Assembly: GCF_001514195.1 (NCBI RefSeq)
Contig: NZ_KQ948734.1
Location: 933,051 to 997,050, forward strand
Length of the DNA: 64,000 nt
From: Streptomyces griseorubiginosus
GTDB taxonomy: Bacteria; Actinomycetota; Actinomycetes; Streptomycetales; Streptomycetaceae
Direction: 5' to 3'
Shown here: piece after piece, positions 20,063-28,366 of the stretch
Layout of the letters: each line of letters begins with the position of its first letter
Numbering within the stretch: the stretch's first letter is position 1
Program-made: the position numbers and the translations under genes
Notes under the pieces: generated by a model
Told to the model about the DNA's origin: nothing
The model's database searches: none
What the model saw: only the letters and a program-made list of their open reading frames with translations

Positions 20063-20198
20063 CCTTGGAGCGGAGCAGCGCCTCAACCCCCGTCCCGTTC
20101 CTTGGAGCGGAGCACCGCCTCAACCCCCGTCCCGTTCCTTGGAGCGGAACACCGGCTCGCCCCCCCCGTTCTACTCCTTGGAGCGGAGCACCGCCTCC
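20063..20198 (-). repeat. Tandem copies of the pbpA 3' end
   Basis: The sequence CCTTGGAGCGGAGCACCGCC and the following bases recur at 20063, 20100, 20137 and 20176 with spacings of 37, 37 and 39 bp. The last copy encodes the final residues of the PBP (EAVLRSKE); the other three lie in the non-coding space after the stop. This looks like stepwise tandem duplication of the gene's end. Confidence 0.88.
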
Positions 20199-21655
20199 AT
20201 CACCGCCCGCGCGATCGGCGCCGCCACCCCGCCCCCGGTGATCTCCCCGCGGTCGGCCGCCGCGTCCTCCACCACCACCGCCACCGCGACCTTCGGCTCC
20301 ACGTCCCGGTCGCCCTGCGCCCAGGACACGAACCAGGCGTACGGCGTCCCCGCGTTGCCGATGCCGTGCTGGGCGGTGCCCGTCTTGCCGCCGACGGTGG
20401 CCCCCGGGATCGCCGCGTTGGTGCCGGTCCCCTCCGTGACCACCTGCGTCATGAGCTCCCTCAACTGCGCGGCCGTCGACGGGTACATCACCTGCCGCCC
20501 CGGCCGCGGGCCCGCCGTCGCCACCGTCGTGCCGCGGCTCGTCGTGGTCCGCTCCACCAGGTACGGCGTGCGCAGCTGACCGCCGTTGGCGACCGCCGCC
20601 GAGACCATCGCCATCTGGAGCGGGGTCGCCCGGGTGTTGTACTGACCGATCGACGACAGCGCCAGCTGCGCCTTGTCGACGGTCGGGTCGAAGGTGGACC
20701 GGGCCACCGAGAACGGGATCCGCAGCGCGTCGTCGTTGAAGCCGAAGGCGTGCGCGGTGGCCGTCATGTCCCCGACCCCCACGTCCACCCCGAGCTTGGC
20801 GAACACCGTGTTGCACGACCACCGGAACGCCTCCCGCAGCGAGAGGTCCTCGCAGCCGTCCGACTCGTTGGTCAGCGAGGTCCGGGTGCCGGGCAGGCGG
20901 TACGGCGCGGGCGAGTCCGTCGGCGCGTCCAGGTCCGTCACGACCCCCGCGTCGAGGGCCGCGGCCGCCGTGACCACCTTGAACGTCGAACCCGGCGGAT
21001 AGGTCTGCCGTACCGCCCGGTTGAGCATCGGCTTCTCCCGGTCCGCGTTGAGCCGGGCCCAGGACCGGCCCACCCCGGGGTCGTTGCCCGACAGCACCTC
21101 CGGGTCGTACGACGGCGAGGACACCAGTGCCAGGATCCGCCCCGTCGTCGGCTCCACGGCCGCCACCGCGCCCTTGCGCCCGGCGAGCCCGCGGAAGGCC
21201 GCCTGCTGCGCGGCCCCGTCGATCGTGGTGACGACGTCCCCGCCCGGGTTGCGCCGCCTGGTGAAGTCGTTCCACAGCGCGAACGGCGTCAGCAGCGGGT
21301 CCGAGCCGGACAGGACCCCGTCCTCGGTGTGCTCGAGCAGGGTCGTGCCGTACTCCTGCGAGGCGAAGCCGGTCACCGGAGCGAACAACGGCCCGTTGGC
21401 GTACGTCCGTTCGTAGCGCAGCTGCTCCCCGGTGTCCCGGGATCCGGTGACCGGCCGTCCGTCGACCAGGATGTCGCCGCGCCGCAGACCGTAACGGGCG
21501 ATGACCTCACGGCGGTTGGCCGGGTTCTCGTCGTGGGCGGCCGCCTCGAAGACCTGGACGCGGGTGGCGTTGACGAGGAGCGCCACCAGCAGCAGCGCGC
21601 AGAAACAGGCCGCGTGCCGGATGTAGCGGGCCATGCCGGGACCGTGCGTGCTCAT
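20171..21655 (-). CDS. pbpA: Class B penicillin-binding protein (transpeptidase)
   Basis: The predicted protein has 494 residues. An N-terminal membrane anchor (CFCALLLVALLVNATRVQV) is followed by a PBP dimerisation domain and a transpeptidase domain. The three active-site motifs are present: S223-T-F-K, S280-C-N and K424-T-G-T. The protein would cross-link peptidoglycan outside the membrane, working with the glycosyltransferase encoded by the preceding gene, which it overlaps by four bases (ATGA at 21652-21655). In Streptomyces such FtsW/RodA plus PBP pairs exist in several copies for growth or sporulation septa; which one this is cannot be told from the sequence. Confidence 0.94.
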   Translation of the reverse strand: MSTHGPGMARYIRHAACFCALLLVALLVNATRVQVFEAAAHDENPANRREVIARYGLRRGDILVDGRPVTGSRDTGEQLRYERTYANGPLFAPVTGFASQEYGTTLLEHTEDGVLSGSDPLLTPFALWNDFTRRRNPGGDVVTTIDGAAQQAAFRGLAGRKGAVAAVEPTTGRILALVSSPSYDPEVLSGNDPGVGRSWARLNADREKPMLNRAVRQTYPPGSTFKVVTAAAALDAGVVTDLDAPTDSPAPYRLPGTRTSLTNESDGCEDLSLREAFRWSCNTVFAKLGVDVGVGDMTATAHAFGFNDDALRIPFSVARSTFDPTVDKAQLALSSIGQYNTRATPLQMAMVSAAVANGGQLRTPYLVERTTTSRGTTVATAGPRPGRQVMYPSTAAQLRELMTQVVTEGTGTNAAIPGATVGGKTGTAQHGIGNAGTPYAWFVSWAQGDRDVEPKVAVAVVVEDAAADRGEITGGGVAAPIARAVMEAVLRSKE

Positions 21656-23016
21656 GGGGCCTCCGTCCCGTCGTACTGGCGGCGGGCCGAGTCGCTCACC
21701 CGGATCAGCAGCGCGACGATCGCCCAGTTGGTGACGACCGAGGAGCCGCCCTGGGCGAGGAACGGCATCGCCATGCCGGTGAGCGGGATCAGTCCGCCCA
21801 CCCCGCCCGCGATGACGAACACCTGGAGCGCCACGATGGAGGCGAGCCCGGTCGCAAGGAGCCGCCCGAACGGGTCGCGCAGGGACAGCCCGGCCCGGTA
21901 GCCGCGCTCCACGAGCAGGCCGTACAGCAGGAAGATCGCGGACAGACCGGCCAGGCCCAGCTCCTCGCCGGCCGTGGCCAGGATGAAGTCGGACTTCGCG
22001 GCGAAACCGATCAGGACGGAGTGCCCGAGCCCGAGCCCGGTGCCGAGCACCCCGCCCGCCGCGAACGAGAACAGGGACTGGGCGAGCTGGTTCGGGCCCA
22101 GGCCCGCCTCGATCGACGCGAACGGGTGCAGCCAGTCCTCCACCCTGGTGTGCACATGCGGCTCCAGCCAGCCCACGGCGAAGGCCCCGACGGCGGCCAG
22201 CAGCAGCCCCAGCGCGATCCAGCCGGTGAGCCCGGTCGCCACGTACAGGAGCACCACGAACAGTCCGAAGAACAGCAGCGAGGTCCCGAGGTCCCGTTCG
22301 AGGACCAGCACGCCCACGCTGATCAGCCAGATCGCGAGCACGGGCCCGAGGACCCGCCCGGTGGGCAGCTGGAGCTTCCAGAACCGGCGCCCGGCGAAGG
22401 CCAGCGCGTTCCGGTTGGCGGCCAGGTAGGCGGCGAAGAACACCGCGAGCAGCACCTTCGCGAACTCGCCCGGCTGGATGGAGAATCCGGCGACCCGGAT
22501 CCAGATGCGGGCCCCGTTCACCGAGGGGAACAGGATCGGCAGGGTCAGCAGGACCAGCGCGGCGGCCACACAGACGTAGGCGTACCGCTGGAGCACCCGG
22601 TGGTCGCGCAGCGCCAGCACGACCACGATGAACAGGGCCACCCCCACCGTGGACCACACCAGCTGGGTGGGGGCCGCGCGGTCGCCGGGCGTCTCCAGGT
22701 CCAGCCGGTAGATCAGCACCAGGCCCAGGCCGTTGAGCAGCACCCCGATGGGCAGCAGCAGCGGATCGGCGTCCGGCGCCCGCAGGCGTACGGCGAGATG
22801 CGCGAGCAGCGCCAGCACGCCGAGCCCGGCGCCGTAGCCGGCGGCGCCGGGCGGGACGGTGCCGTGCCGGGCGAGGCCGACAGCGCAGTAGCCGTACACG
22901 CAGAGCAGGACGGCGAGGACGATGAGGGCCAGTTCGATGCCGCGGCGCCGGGGCAGGCGTACCGCGGAAGCGGGGGTGTCCGCGGGTGGGGCCACGGTGG
23001 TTCCGGCCTTGGTCAT
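21652..23016 (-). CDS. FtsW/RodA/SpoVE-family peptidoglycan glycosyltransferase
   Basis: The predicted protein has 454 residues with about ten to twelve membrane helices and SEDS signatures: SVNGARIWIRVAGFSIQPGEFAK in the middle, LERDLGTSLLFFGLF, the large loop before SLFSFAAGGVLGTGLGLG, and the final GMAMPFLAQGGSS segment. SEDS proteins polymerise lipid II together with a partner class B PBP, which is encoded directly downstream with a four-base overlap. The ATG at 23016 begins a basic cytoplasmic N terminus. The two genes form one operon. Confidence 0.94.
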   Translation of the reverse strand: MTKAGTTVAPPADTPASAVRLPRRRGIELALIVLAVLLCVYGYCAVGLARHGTVPPGAAGYGAGLGVLALLAHLAVRLRAPDADPLLLPIGVLLNGLGLVLIYRLDLETPGDRAAPTQLVWSTVGVALFIVVVLALRDHRVLQRYAYVCVAAALVLLTLPILFPSVNGARIWIRVAGFSIQPGEFAKVLLAVFFAAYLAANRNALAFAGRRFWKLQLPTGRVLGPVLAIWLISVGVLVLERDLGTSLLFFGLFVVLLYVATGLTGWIALGLLLAAVGAFAVGWLEPHVHTRVEDWLHPFASIEAGLGPNQLAQSLFSFAAGGVLGTGLGLGHSVLIGFAAKSDFILATAGEELGLAGLSAIFLLYGLLVERGYRAGLSLRDPFGRLLATGLASIVALQVFVIAGGVGGLIPLTGMAMPFLAQGGSSVVTNWAIVALLIRVSDSARRQYDGTEAP

Positions 23017-23068
23017 GTCCGGAACTTACCCAAATATCACGGGTTGTCTGCGCTGTTTCCGCGGGGTG

Positions 23069-23467
23069 TCAGCACCAGCGTGGCGCGGTCCCGAGGACTC
23101 GGATGTACCGGGCCGAACCCCAGGCCCAGGTGCCGTCGGTGAGCAGGTACCACTGGCGGTCGCCCTGGACGTTCTGGCCGTTGGTCCTGCAGAAGATGGA
23201 GACGACCTCCCCCCGCTCGGCCCACCGGATGATCTGCCCGCCGCGGTTCGGCGCGCTGCGCAGGGCGAGCGAACTGGCCGTCACGACGCCTCTGGACAGC
23301 CGCTGGTCGGTGTGGCTCTGGCCCTGGCCCTGGTTCGGGTTCTGGCTCTGGTGGCTCGTCGAGGCGGCGCCGTCCCAGTCGTCGGCGGCGGCAGCGGGCA
23401 CGGCGAGGGCGGAGACGGCGAGGGCACCGGCGGTGACAGCTATGGAGAAACGCGAGCGCAGGGACAT
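23069..23467 (-). CDS. Secreted SH3-like domain protein
   Basis: The predicted precursor has 132 residues: a signal peptide (RFSIAVTAGALAVSALAVPAAAAD), a Gln/Asn/Ser-rich spacer, and an SH3b-like module (GVVTASSLALRSAPN, RGEVVSIFCRTNG, RQWYLLTDGTWAWGSARYI) ending in a Cys. Two Cys residues (IFCRT and the terminal RWC) could form a disulfide. Such modules bind wall peptides or act as small secreted proteins. The ATG at 23467 follows GGAGG. It is next to the cell-wall pair but separated by about 50 bp. Confidence 0.85.
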   Translation of the reverse strand: MSLRSRFSIAVTAGALAVSALAVPAAAADDWDGAASTSHQSQNPNQGQGQSHTDQRLSRGVVTASSLALRSAPNRGGQIIRWAERGEVVSIFCRTNGQNVQGDRQWYLLTDGTWAWGSARYIRVLGTAPRWC

Positions 23468-23572
23468 GGGGAGACCTCCGTGGGAGGAGCGACAAACCTG
23501 ACTGTTCGCCACGTTAGGAGGCGTGCATCCGGGCCGCCTTTCCAACTGGGCCAGATGCGTTCGGACCGACGG

Positions 23573-24802
23573 CTACCCCAGCACCAACGTCGCCACCGCC
23601 CCACCCTCCACCGCATTGGCAAACGAGAGCCGCGCCCCCAACACCTCCGCCTGCCCCACCGCGATGGTCAACCCCAGCCCGTGCCCCCGCGCCCCGCCCT
23701 CCGTACGGAACCGCTGCGGCCCGTGCTCGACCAGGTATGCCGGAAACCCGTCCCCGTGATCCCGCACGGTCACCACGGGCCCGTCGACCGTCAGGGACAC
23801 CGGCCCCCGCCCGTGCCGATGCGCATTGGCCACCAGATTCCCCAGCACCCGCTCCAACCGCCGCCGGTCCGTCTCCACGGCCACATCCCGCCGTACGACG
23901 ACCTCGGTCTCCGTCCCCGACGCCCGCACCACCCGCTCGGCCAGTGCCCCGAGCGGCTCGGTGTCCAGCTCGACCGTCTCCCGGCCGGTGTCCAGCCGGG
24001 AGATCTCCAGCAGATCCTCCGTCAGCGTCCGCAACGCGCCCACCCGGTCCCGCACCAGCTCCGTGGGCCGCCCCGGCGGCAGCAACTCGGCGGCCGCGTG
24101 CAGCCCGGTCAGCGGTGTCCGCAGCTCGTGCGCCACGTCCGCGGTGAACCGCTGCTCGCTCAGCAGCTTCCCCTGGAGGGACGCCGCCATGGTGTCCAGC
24201 GCCGCGGCCACCGCGGCCACCTCGTCCTGCGGTCGCGACGCGTCCTTCGTGAGGGGGTCGTCGACCCGCGCGTCGAGGTCGCCCGCGCTGATCCGCCGGG
24301 CCACCCGGGCGGTCGTGTCCAGCCGTCTCGTCACCCGCGTCACCGCGAACGCCCCCACCAGCAGCGTCGCCGTGATCGCGAGCCCCGACGACCACAGGAT
24401 CGCCCGGTCGAGCCCCGCGATCGTGCGCGCGCCCTGCGAGTAGTCGACCTCCACGGCCAGCGCCCGGCGCCCGTCCACCGGACCGGCCGCCCACATCGTG
24501 GGACGCCCGCCGTGCACGCCGACCATCGTGCCGCGGTCCCCGGCCACCGCCAGCGCCCGCAACGACCCGGGCAGGTCCGGCGGATCCACCCAGGCGTCCC
24601 ACTTCAGGGTGTCCCCGGCCTCGTACGCCGCCGTCGCGTCCCGCAGCCGGCTCAGCGCCAGGCCACGGGCCTCGCCGACGGTCTGGTTGGTCACCGAGAC
24701 ATGCACCAGCACACCGAGCAGCGCGGCGAGGGCACAGCACATCACGGTGATGAACACGGCCGCCTTCACGGCCAGCGTGCCGGACCAGCGGGGGAGTCTC
24801 AT
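23573..24802 (-). CDS. Sensor histidine kinase
   Basis: The predicted protein has 409 residues. It has an N-terminal membrane helix (AAVFITVMCCALAALLGVLV), an extracytoplasmic region of about 110 residues, a second helix (AILWSSGLAITATLLVGAF), a HAMP domain, an H box with the phospho-acceptor His in ADVAHELRTPLTGL, and an ATPase domain with N box (LGNLVANAHRHG), G1 (VRDHGDGFP) and G2 (RGHGLGLTI). The ATG overlaps the preceding lipoprotein stop by four bases. No response regulator is adjacent, so its partner lies elsewhere. The lipoprotein-kinase pairing recalls CseA-CseC of the SigE system, but the normal CseB partner is absent. Confidence 0.92.
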   Translation of the reverse strand: MRLPRWSGTLAVKAAVFITVMCCALAALLGVLVHVSVTNQTVGEARGLALSRLRDATAAYEAGDTLKWDAWVDPPDLPGSLRALAVAGDRGTMVGVHGGRPTMWAAGPVDGRRALAVEVDYSQGARTIAGLDRAILWSSGLAITATLLVGAFAVTRVTRRLDTTARVARRISAGDLDARVDDPLTKDASRPQDEVAAVAAALDTMAASLQGKLLSEQRFTADVAHELRTPLTGLHAAAELLPPGRPTELVRDRVGALRTLTEDLLEISRLDTGRETVELDTEPLGALAERVVRASGTETEVVVRRDVAVETDRRRLERVLGNLVANAHRHGRGPVSLTVDGPVVTVRDHGDGFPAYLVEHGPQRFRTEGGARGHGLGLTIAVGQAEVLGARLSFANAVEGGAVATLVLG

Positions 24803-25554
24803 CGCGCGCTCGCGGAGGGGACGGGTGAACGCCGTTGCCCGCTCGACGAGGGGCGGGGCGAGGGTCCGTCCGGCCCGGAGCGCAGCATCTCGTCGTGCGT
24901 CAGAAGCATCGACTTCTGCTGCGGGTCCCAGGTCCACTGGAGCCGGTACTCGTACCCGGCCACCTCGGACGGGGAACGGATGATCACGGAGTGCCCGGCC
25001 AGCTCGACCCCGCTGACGGCGTCCTCCCAGTGCATGACCCGCACGAGCCGGTGCTTCTCGACGGTGTAGACGCGCACGGCGGTGACGTTCCCGGGCAGCT
25101 GCCGGAAGCCCAGCGTGAGGTCGGCCCGCCCGTCGCCGGTGAGATCGCGGTAGTACGGCTCCAGGACGGGGCACTCCCGTCCGGCCGCCCCCTGCTTGCC
25201 GCAGTCCGCCATCCGGCGGAGCGTCTCGACGTACCCCCCACGTTCGTAGTCGGCCCGGTCCTCCTTGATCTCGGCGCGTACGACGGCGACCGGGTCCACC
25301 CGCCGGATGTCGTCGTGGGGCACGGAGATGCCCGCCACCACCTCCGACTCGACCTCCCCGACCTCGAAGGCGGGGCTGGAGGCGGGCGTCAGCTGCGGCC
25401 ACAGCCGGTCCGGACTGATCGCGGTCGGCGTGGAGCCCGCCCCCACCAGGTCGCCCGCGTCACCACAGCCCGCCGCGCCCGCGAGCAGCAGGGCTGCGAC
25501 GGCTGCGGTACGGGCCGTCCGGGCCGTACGGGACCTGCGGCGGGCGGGTGGCAC
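24799..25554 (-). CDS. Lipoprotein coupled to a sensor kinase
   Basis: The predicted precursor has 251 residues. Its signal peptide ends in a lipobox (LLLAGAAGC), so Cys near residue 30 would be lipidated and the protein held on the outer face of the membrane. The rest is a soluble domain with a YYRDLTGDGRADLTLGFRQL segment resembling FG-GAP or calcium-binding D-x-D-G turns, and a Pro/Ser-rich tail. The gene overlaps the kinase start by four bases (ATGA), which strongly suggests a shared function, for example tuning the kinase. The start is GTG 25554. Confidence 0.83.
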   Translation of the reverse strand: MPPARRRSRTARTARTAAVAALLLAGAAGCGDAGDLVGAGSTPTAISPDRLWPQLTPASSPAFEVGEVESEVVAGISVPHDDIRRVDPVAVVRAEIKEDRADYERGGYVETLRRMADCGKQGAAGRECPVLEPYYRDLTGDGRADLTLGFRQLPGNVTAVRVYTVEKHRLVRVMHWEDAVSGVELAGHSVIIRSPSEVAGYEYRLQWTWDPQQKSMLLTHDEMLRSGPDGPSPRPSSSGQRRSPVPSASAR

Positions 25555-25645
25555 TGTGCTCCTGGGGTCGGGGCGGGGGGATGCGTAGGCCTGACCACCT
25601 TATTCGTGTGGAAGTCCTTTTTGCGTTCCGCTGGTCCGGGCGGCC

Positions 25646-26188
25646 CTACTCGGTCAGCTCCTCCAGCAGCCGGGCCGTCGACAGCCCGGCCTGGAGGTAC
25701 TCGACGAACAGGTCGTTGTGCAGCGCCCACGGCGAGCGCCGGCCGCGGATCAGCCGGATCGCCTCGTCGACCGTCCGCCCCCGGCGGACCAGGGCGTGCG
25801 CGACGACCAGTCCCGAGCGGTTGTAGCCGTGGTAACAGCGGACGAGGACCTTGCGGCCCTCGTCCAGTGCGTCGTTCGCGGCCTGCGCCAGCCGCATCAC
25901 GCCCGCGAGCTGGGTGCCGTCCAGCGGGCCGTCCGGGATCGGCCACACGTGGTGCTCCACACCGGGATCGGGACCGTGCCCCGGCAGCCTGAGCAGGGTC
26001 TGCACGACATCGAACTCGTCCCGTACGACGGCGAACTCCCGTTGTCCGGACAGGCCCTGGAACTCGTGACCGCCCATCCACAGCCCGGGCACGATCTCGT
26101 TCCACGCCCGCTCCGGAGCCGGTACGTCGGGTTGCTTCCTGCGGGTCCGCAACAGCGCCTCCCCAAGCCCCTGCGCCAAGCCCTGCAC
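25646..26188 (-). CDS. Dual-specificity protein phosphatase-like protein
   Basis: The predicted protein has 180 residues. The Cys-based phosphatase signature C-x5-R is present as VRCYHGYNRSGLVVA near residue 120, followed by DEAIRLIRGRRSPWALHNDLF. The N-terminal IVPGLWMGGHEFQG matches the family start and an Asp-containing loop (PIPDGPLD) could supply the general acid. Such enzymes remove phosphate from Tyr or Ser/Thr residues. The His that usually precedes the catalytic Cys is replaced by Arg, which also occurs in some bacterial members. Start GTG 26188. Confidence 0.85.
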   Translation of the reverse strand: MQGLAQGLGEALLRTRRKQPDVPAPERAWNEIVPGLWMGGHEFQGLSGQREFAVVRDEFDVVQTLLRLPGHGPDPGVEHHVWPIPDGPLDGTQLAGVMRLAQAANDALDEGRKVLVRCYHGYNRSGLVVAHALVRRGRTVDEAIRLIRGRRSPWALHNDLFVEYLQAGLSTARLLEELTE

Positions 26189-26292
26189 CTCACGGCGACT
26201 TACTGCGACTCACTGTGACTCACCCCAAAGGTAACCGGCTTCTTGCCTGCGCAGCACCCCGCCTGTTCCCATGGTCCGTGGGGTGATGGTGC

Positions 26293-27096
26293 ATGAGCGG
26301 ACTGCGCGTCGTACCGACCTGGCGCCATGGTCAGGAGCGGCTCTACGTCTGCCTCACGGACGGCAGGAACATCGCCTGGTACGACCGTGAGGCCGCCCGG
26401 ATCAACCTGCTGAGCGAGGACCGCAGAGAGGATGTCCTGGACGCCCTCGGGCCCTTCCTCACCGGCCCGGTGGCTGTGGGCCCGCCCCCGGTGCCGACGC
26501 CGGCGGAACTGGCCCGGCTGACCCTCCACCCGGACGACGACCTGGCCCCGAACCGTCCCGGCGAGGCACTCCAGATCGCCCTGGACCGCGAGCCGGGGCC
26601 TGCGCACCGGTTCCGCCGCGATGCCCGCCGACGCGCCCTGGAGGCCGAACAGACGGTGGGCGAGGCGCTGGACCGCCTCGACGGGGCGGGCTGGCACACC
26701 CTGCACTCCGTCCCGCTGCCGGGCGGCGACCGCGTCCACCACCTGGTGATCGGCCCCGGCGGTCTCTACGCCGTCCACGCGCTGTACGCCCGCAAGCAGC
26801 GGGTCACGATCGCCGACCCGATGGTCACCCTGGGCCGCCGGGACCCGCACCCCCTGCTCCACCGAGTCCGAGCCGACGCCGCCCGCGCCTCCTACGCCCT
26901 GACGGCCGAGGTCTACCCGGTCCTGGCCCTGGTGTCCCCCTCGGTCATCACCCTCCCCCTCCCACTCCGAAACCTCCACATCACCACGGACACGGACCTG
27001 CCGGACCTGTCCCGGGAGGGCGGAGTCCTGAAACCGGCAGACGTGGAGGCGCTGCACGCGCTGGCCAGGGACCGGCGGACGTGGGAGAGGGTCTGA
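26293..27096 (+). CDS. NERD-like (nuclease-related) domain protein
   Basis: The predicted protein has 267 residues. The central part follows the NERD layout: AEQTVGEALDRLDGAGWHTLHSVPLPGGDRVHHLVIGPGGLYAVHA, then a Lys (YARKQRVTI). In typical NERD proteins the Asp of I/V-D-H-L and the later Lys are nuclease residues; here the position reads V-H-H-L, so activity is doubtful. The N-terminal 120 residues are unassigned. It stands alone between the phosphatase gene and the Ku/LigD locus. Confidence 0.7.
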   Translation: MSGLRVVPTWRHGQERLYVCLTDGRNIAWYDREAARINLLSEDRREDVLDALGPFLTGPVAVGPPPVPTPAELARLTLHPDDDLAPNRPGEALQIALDREPGPAHRFRRDARRRALEAEQTVGEALDRLDGAGWHTLHSVPLPGGDRVHHLVIGPGGLYAVHALYARKQRVTIADPMVTLGRRDPHPLLHRVRADAARASYALTAEVYPVLALVSPSVITLPLPLRNLHITTDTDLPDLSREGGVLKPADVEALHALARDRRTWERV

Positions 27097-27422
27097 GGGG
27101 CGGTCGGGTGACTCCGGGGGGCGGGTGCGGTTTTTGGGGGTGCGCAGGGGGCCGGCTCAACGTGACCTGGGGCGGCTAGGCGTGGGTCTGGGGCTCGGGG
27201 TTTGCGGCTGACCATGAAGCAGGCGCCCCCTGCAACCCCCTAGGGGCGCGGGGAACGGCGCGACAAGCCACAACGCACCCGCACCCGCCGAACAACCGAA
27301 CCCGGCACCCCCATAGGCGCCCGGCCCAAGCCCAGCGCAGCGGGGGCGCGGGGAACTGCGCGACCAGCCACAACGCACCCGCACCCGCCTACGAACCGCC
27401 CCCGGCACCCCCGTAGGCACAC
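27097..27422. repeat. Intergenic region with a duplicated 78-bp unit
   Basis: A unit beginning GGGGCGCGGGGAAC and continuing through CACAACGCACCCGCACCCGCC to CCGGCACCCCC occurs at 27243-27320 and again at 27343-27420, exactly 100 bp apart, with modest divergence. The GCGCGGGGAACTGCGCGAC core is a common streptomycete intergenic element, capable of a small GC-rich hairpin. No gene is supported here. Confidence 0.75.
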
Positions 27423-28304
27423 TCACGGCAGCCGAGAACCCGACCCACCCCCCACCAACGGAGCCAACAGGTCGCCGTACTCCTGCAACCGAGCCACCAC
27501 GTCCTCCGCCTCGAACGCCAGCATCCCAGGCCCCCCACACCCCTCGACCTCCCCCCAGGTCACCGGCGCCGACACCCACGGCCGCTCCCGAGCCCGCAAC
27601 GTGTACGGAGCAGCCGTCGTCTTCCGCGCAGCGTTCTGGCTCCAGTCCACAAAAACCTTCCCCGGCCGCAGACTCCGCGTCATCCGATGCAGAGCCAGCC
27701 CCGGCAGAGCCCCCTCCGCCTCCACGGCCAGCCGCTTCGCGTACTCCGACACCTGATCGGACGACGCCCCCCGCACCGCCGCCAGCAGATGCAGCCCCTT
27801 GGACCCCGCGGTCTTCGGATACGCCTCGATCCCGTCGGAAGCCAACCGCTCCCGAAGCCACAGCGCGACCTCACAGCACTCCACGATCGTCGCCGGTGCC
27901 CCCGGATCGAGGTCGAGGACCAGCCGGTCGGCCTCCTCCGGCGAGTCGGCCAGCCACTGGTGGGTGTGGAACTCCGTGACCAGGTTCGCCGCCCACATCA
28001 GGCTCGCCAGATCCTGGACCAGCACCATCCGGGCCGGCCCCTCGGACCGCGGCACCTCGGCCGTGGTGACCCAGTCGGGCGTACCCGGAGGGACGTTCTT
28101 GGTGAAGAACACCTGTCCCTCGGGCCCGTCCGGATAGCGCAGGAAGGAGACCGCGCGGCCCCGCAGATGGGGGAGGAGGACGTCGGCGGTGGTGGCGTAG
28201 TAGTGGAGCAGCTCGCCCTTGGTGAAGCCGGTGGCCGGATACAGCACCTTCTCCAGATTGCTGAGCGCGAGCCGTCGCCCCTCCACCTCGGTGATCGGCG
28301 TCAT
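27423..28304 (-). CDS. ligD: LigD-type DNA polymerase (primase-polymerase domain only)
   Basis: The predicted protein has 293 residues and covers only the polymerase domain of LigD. Diagnostic features are LSNLEKVLYPATGFTKGEL at the N terminus, FFTKNVPPGTPDWV, the metal-binding LVLDLDPGAPA motif near residue 135, and VFVDWSQNAARKT with the third acidic residue. In bacterial non-homologous end joining this domain fills gaps and adds ribonucleotides at ends held by Ku. The ligase and nuclease domains are absent and must be encoded elsewhere, as is common in Streptomyces. It is divergent from ku by 62 bp. Confidence 0.94.
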   Translation of the reverse strand: MTPITEVEGRRLALSNLEKVLYPATGFTKGELLHYYATTADVLLPHLRGRAVSFLRYPDGPEGQVFFTKNVPPGTPDWVTTAEVPRSEGPARMVLVQDLASLMWAANLVTEFHTHQWLADSPEEADRLVLDLDPGAPATIVECCEVALWLRERLASDGIEAYPKTAGSKGLHLLAAVRGASSDQVSEYAKRLAVEAEGALPGLALHRMTRSLRPGKVFVDWSQNAARKTTAAPYTLRARERPWVSAPVTWGEVEGCGGPGMLAFEAEDVVARLQEYGDLLAPLVGGGSGSRLP

Positions 28305-28366
28305 ACGATGAGAATCTAACGCAAAACGGCATAAAACGCCCCGATGCCCCAGGAAGGGTGCTGCTG

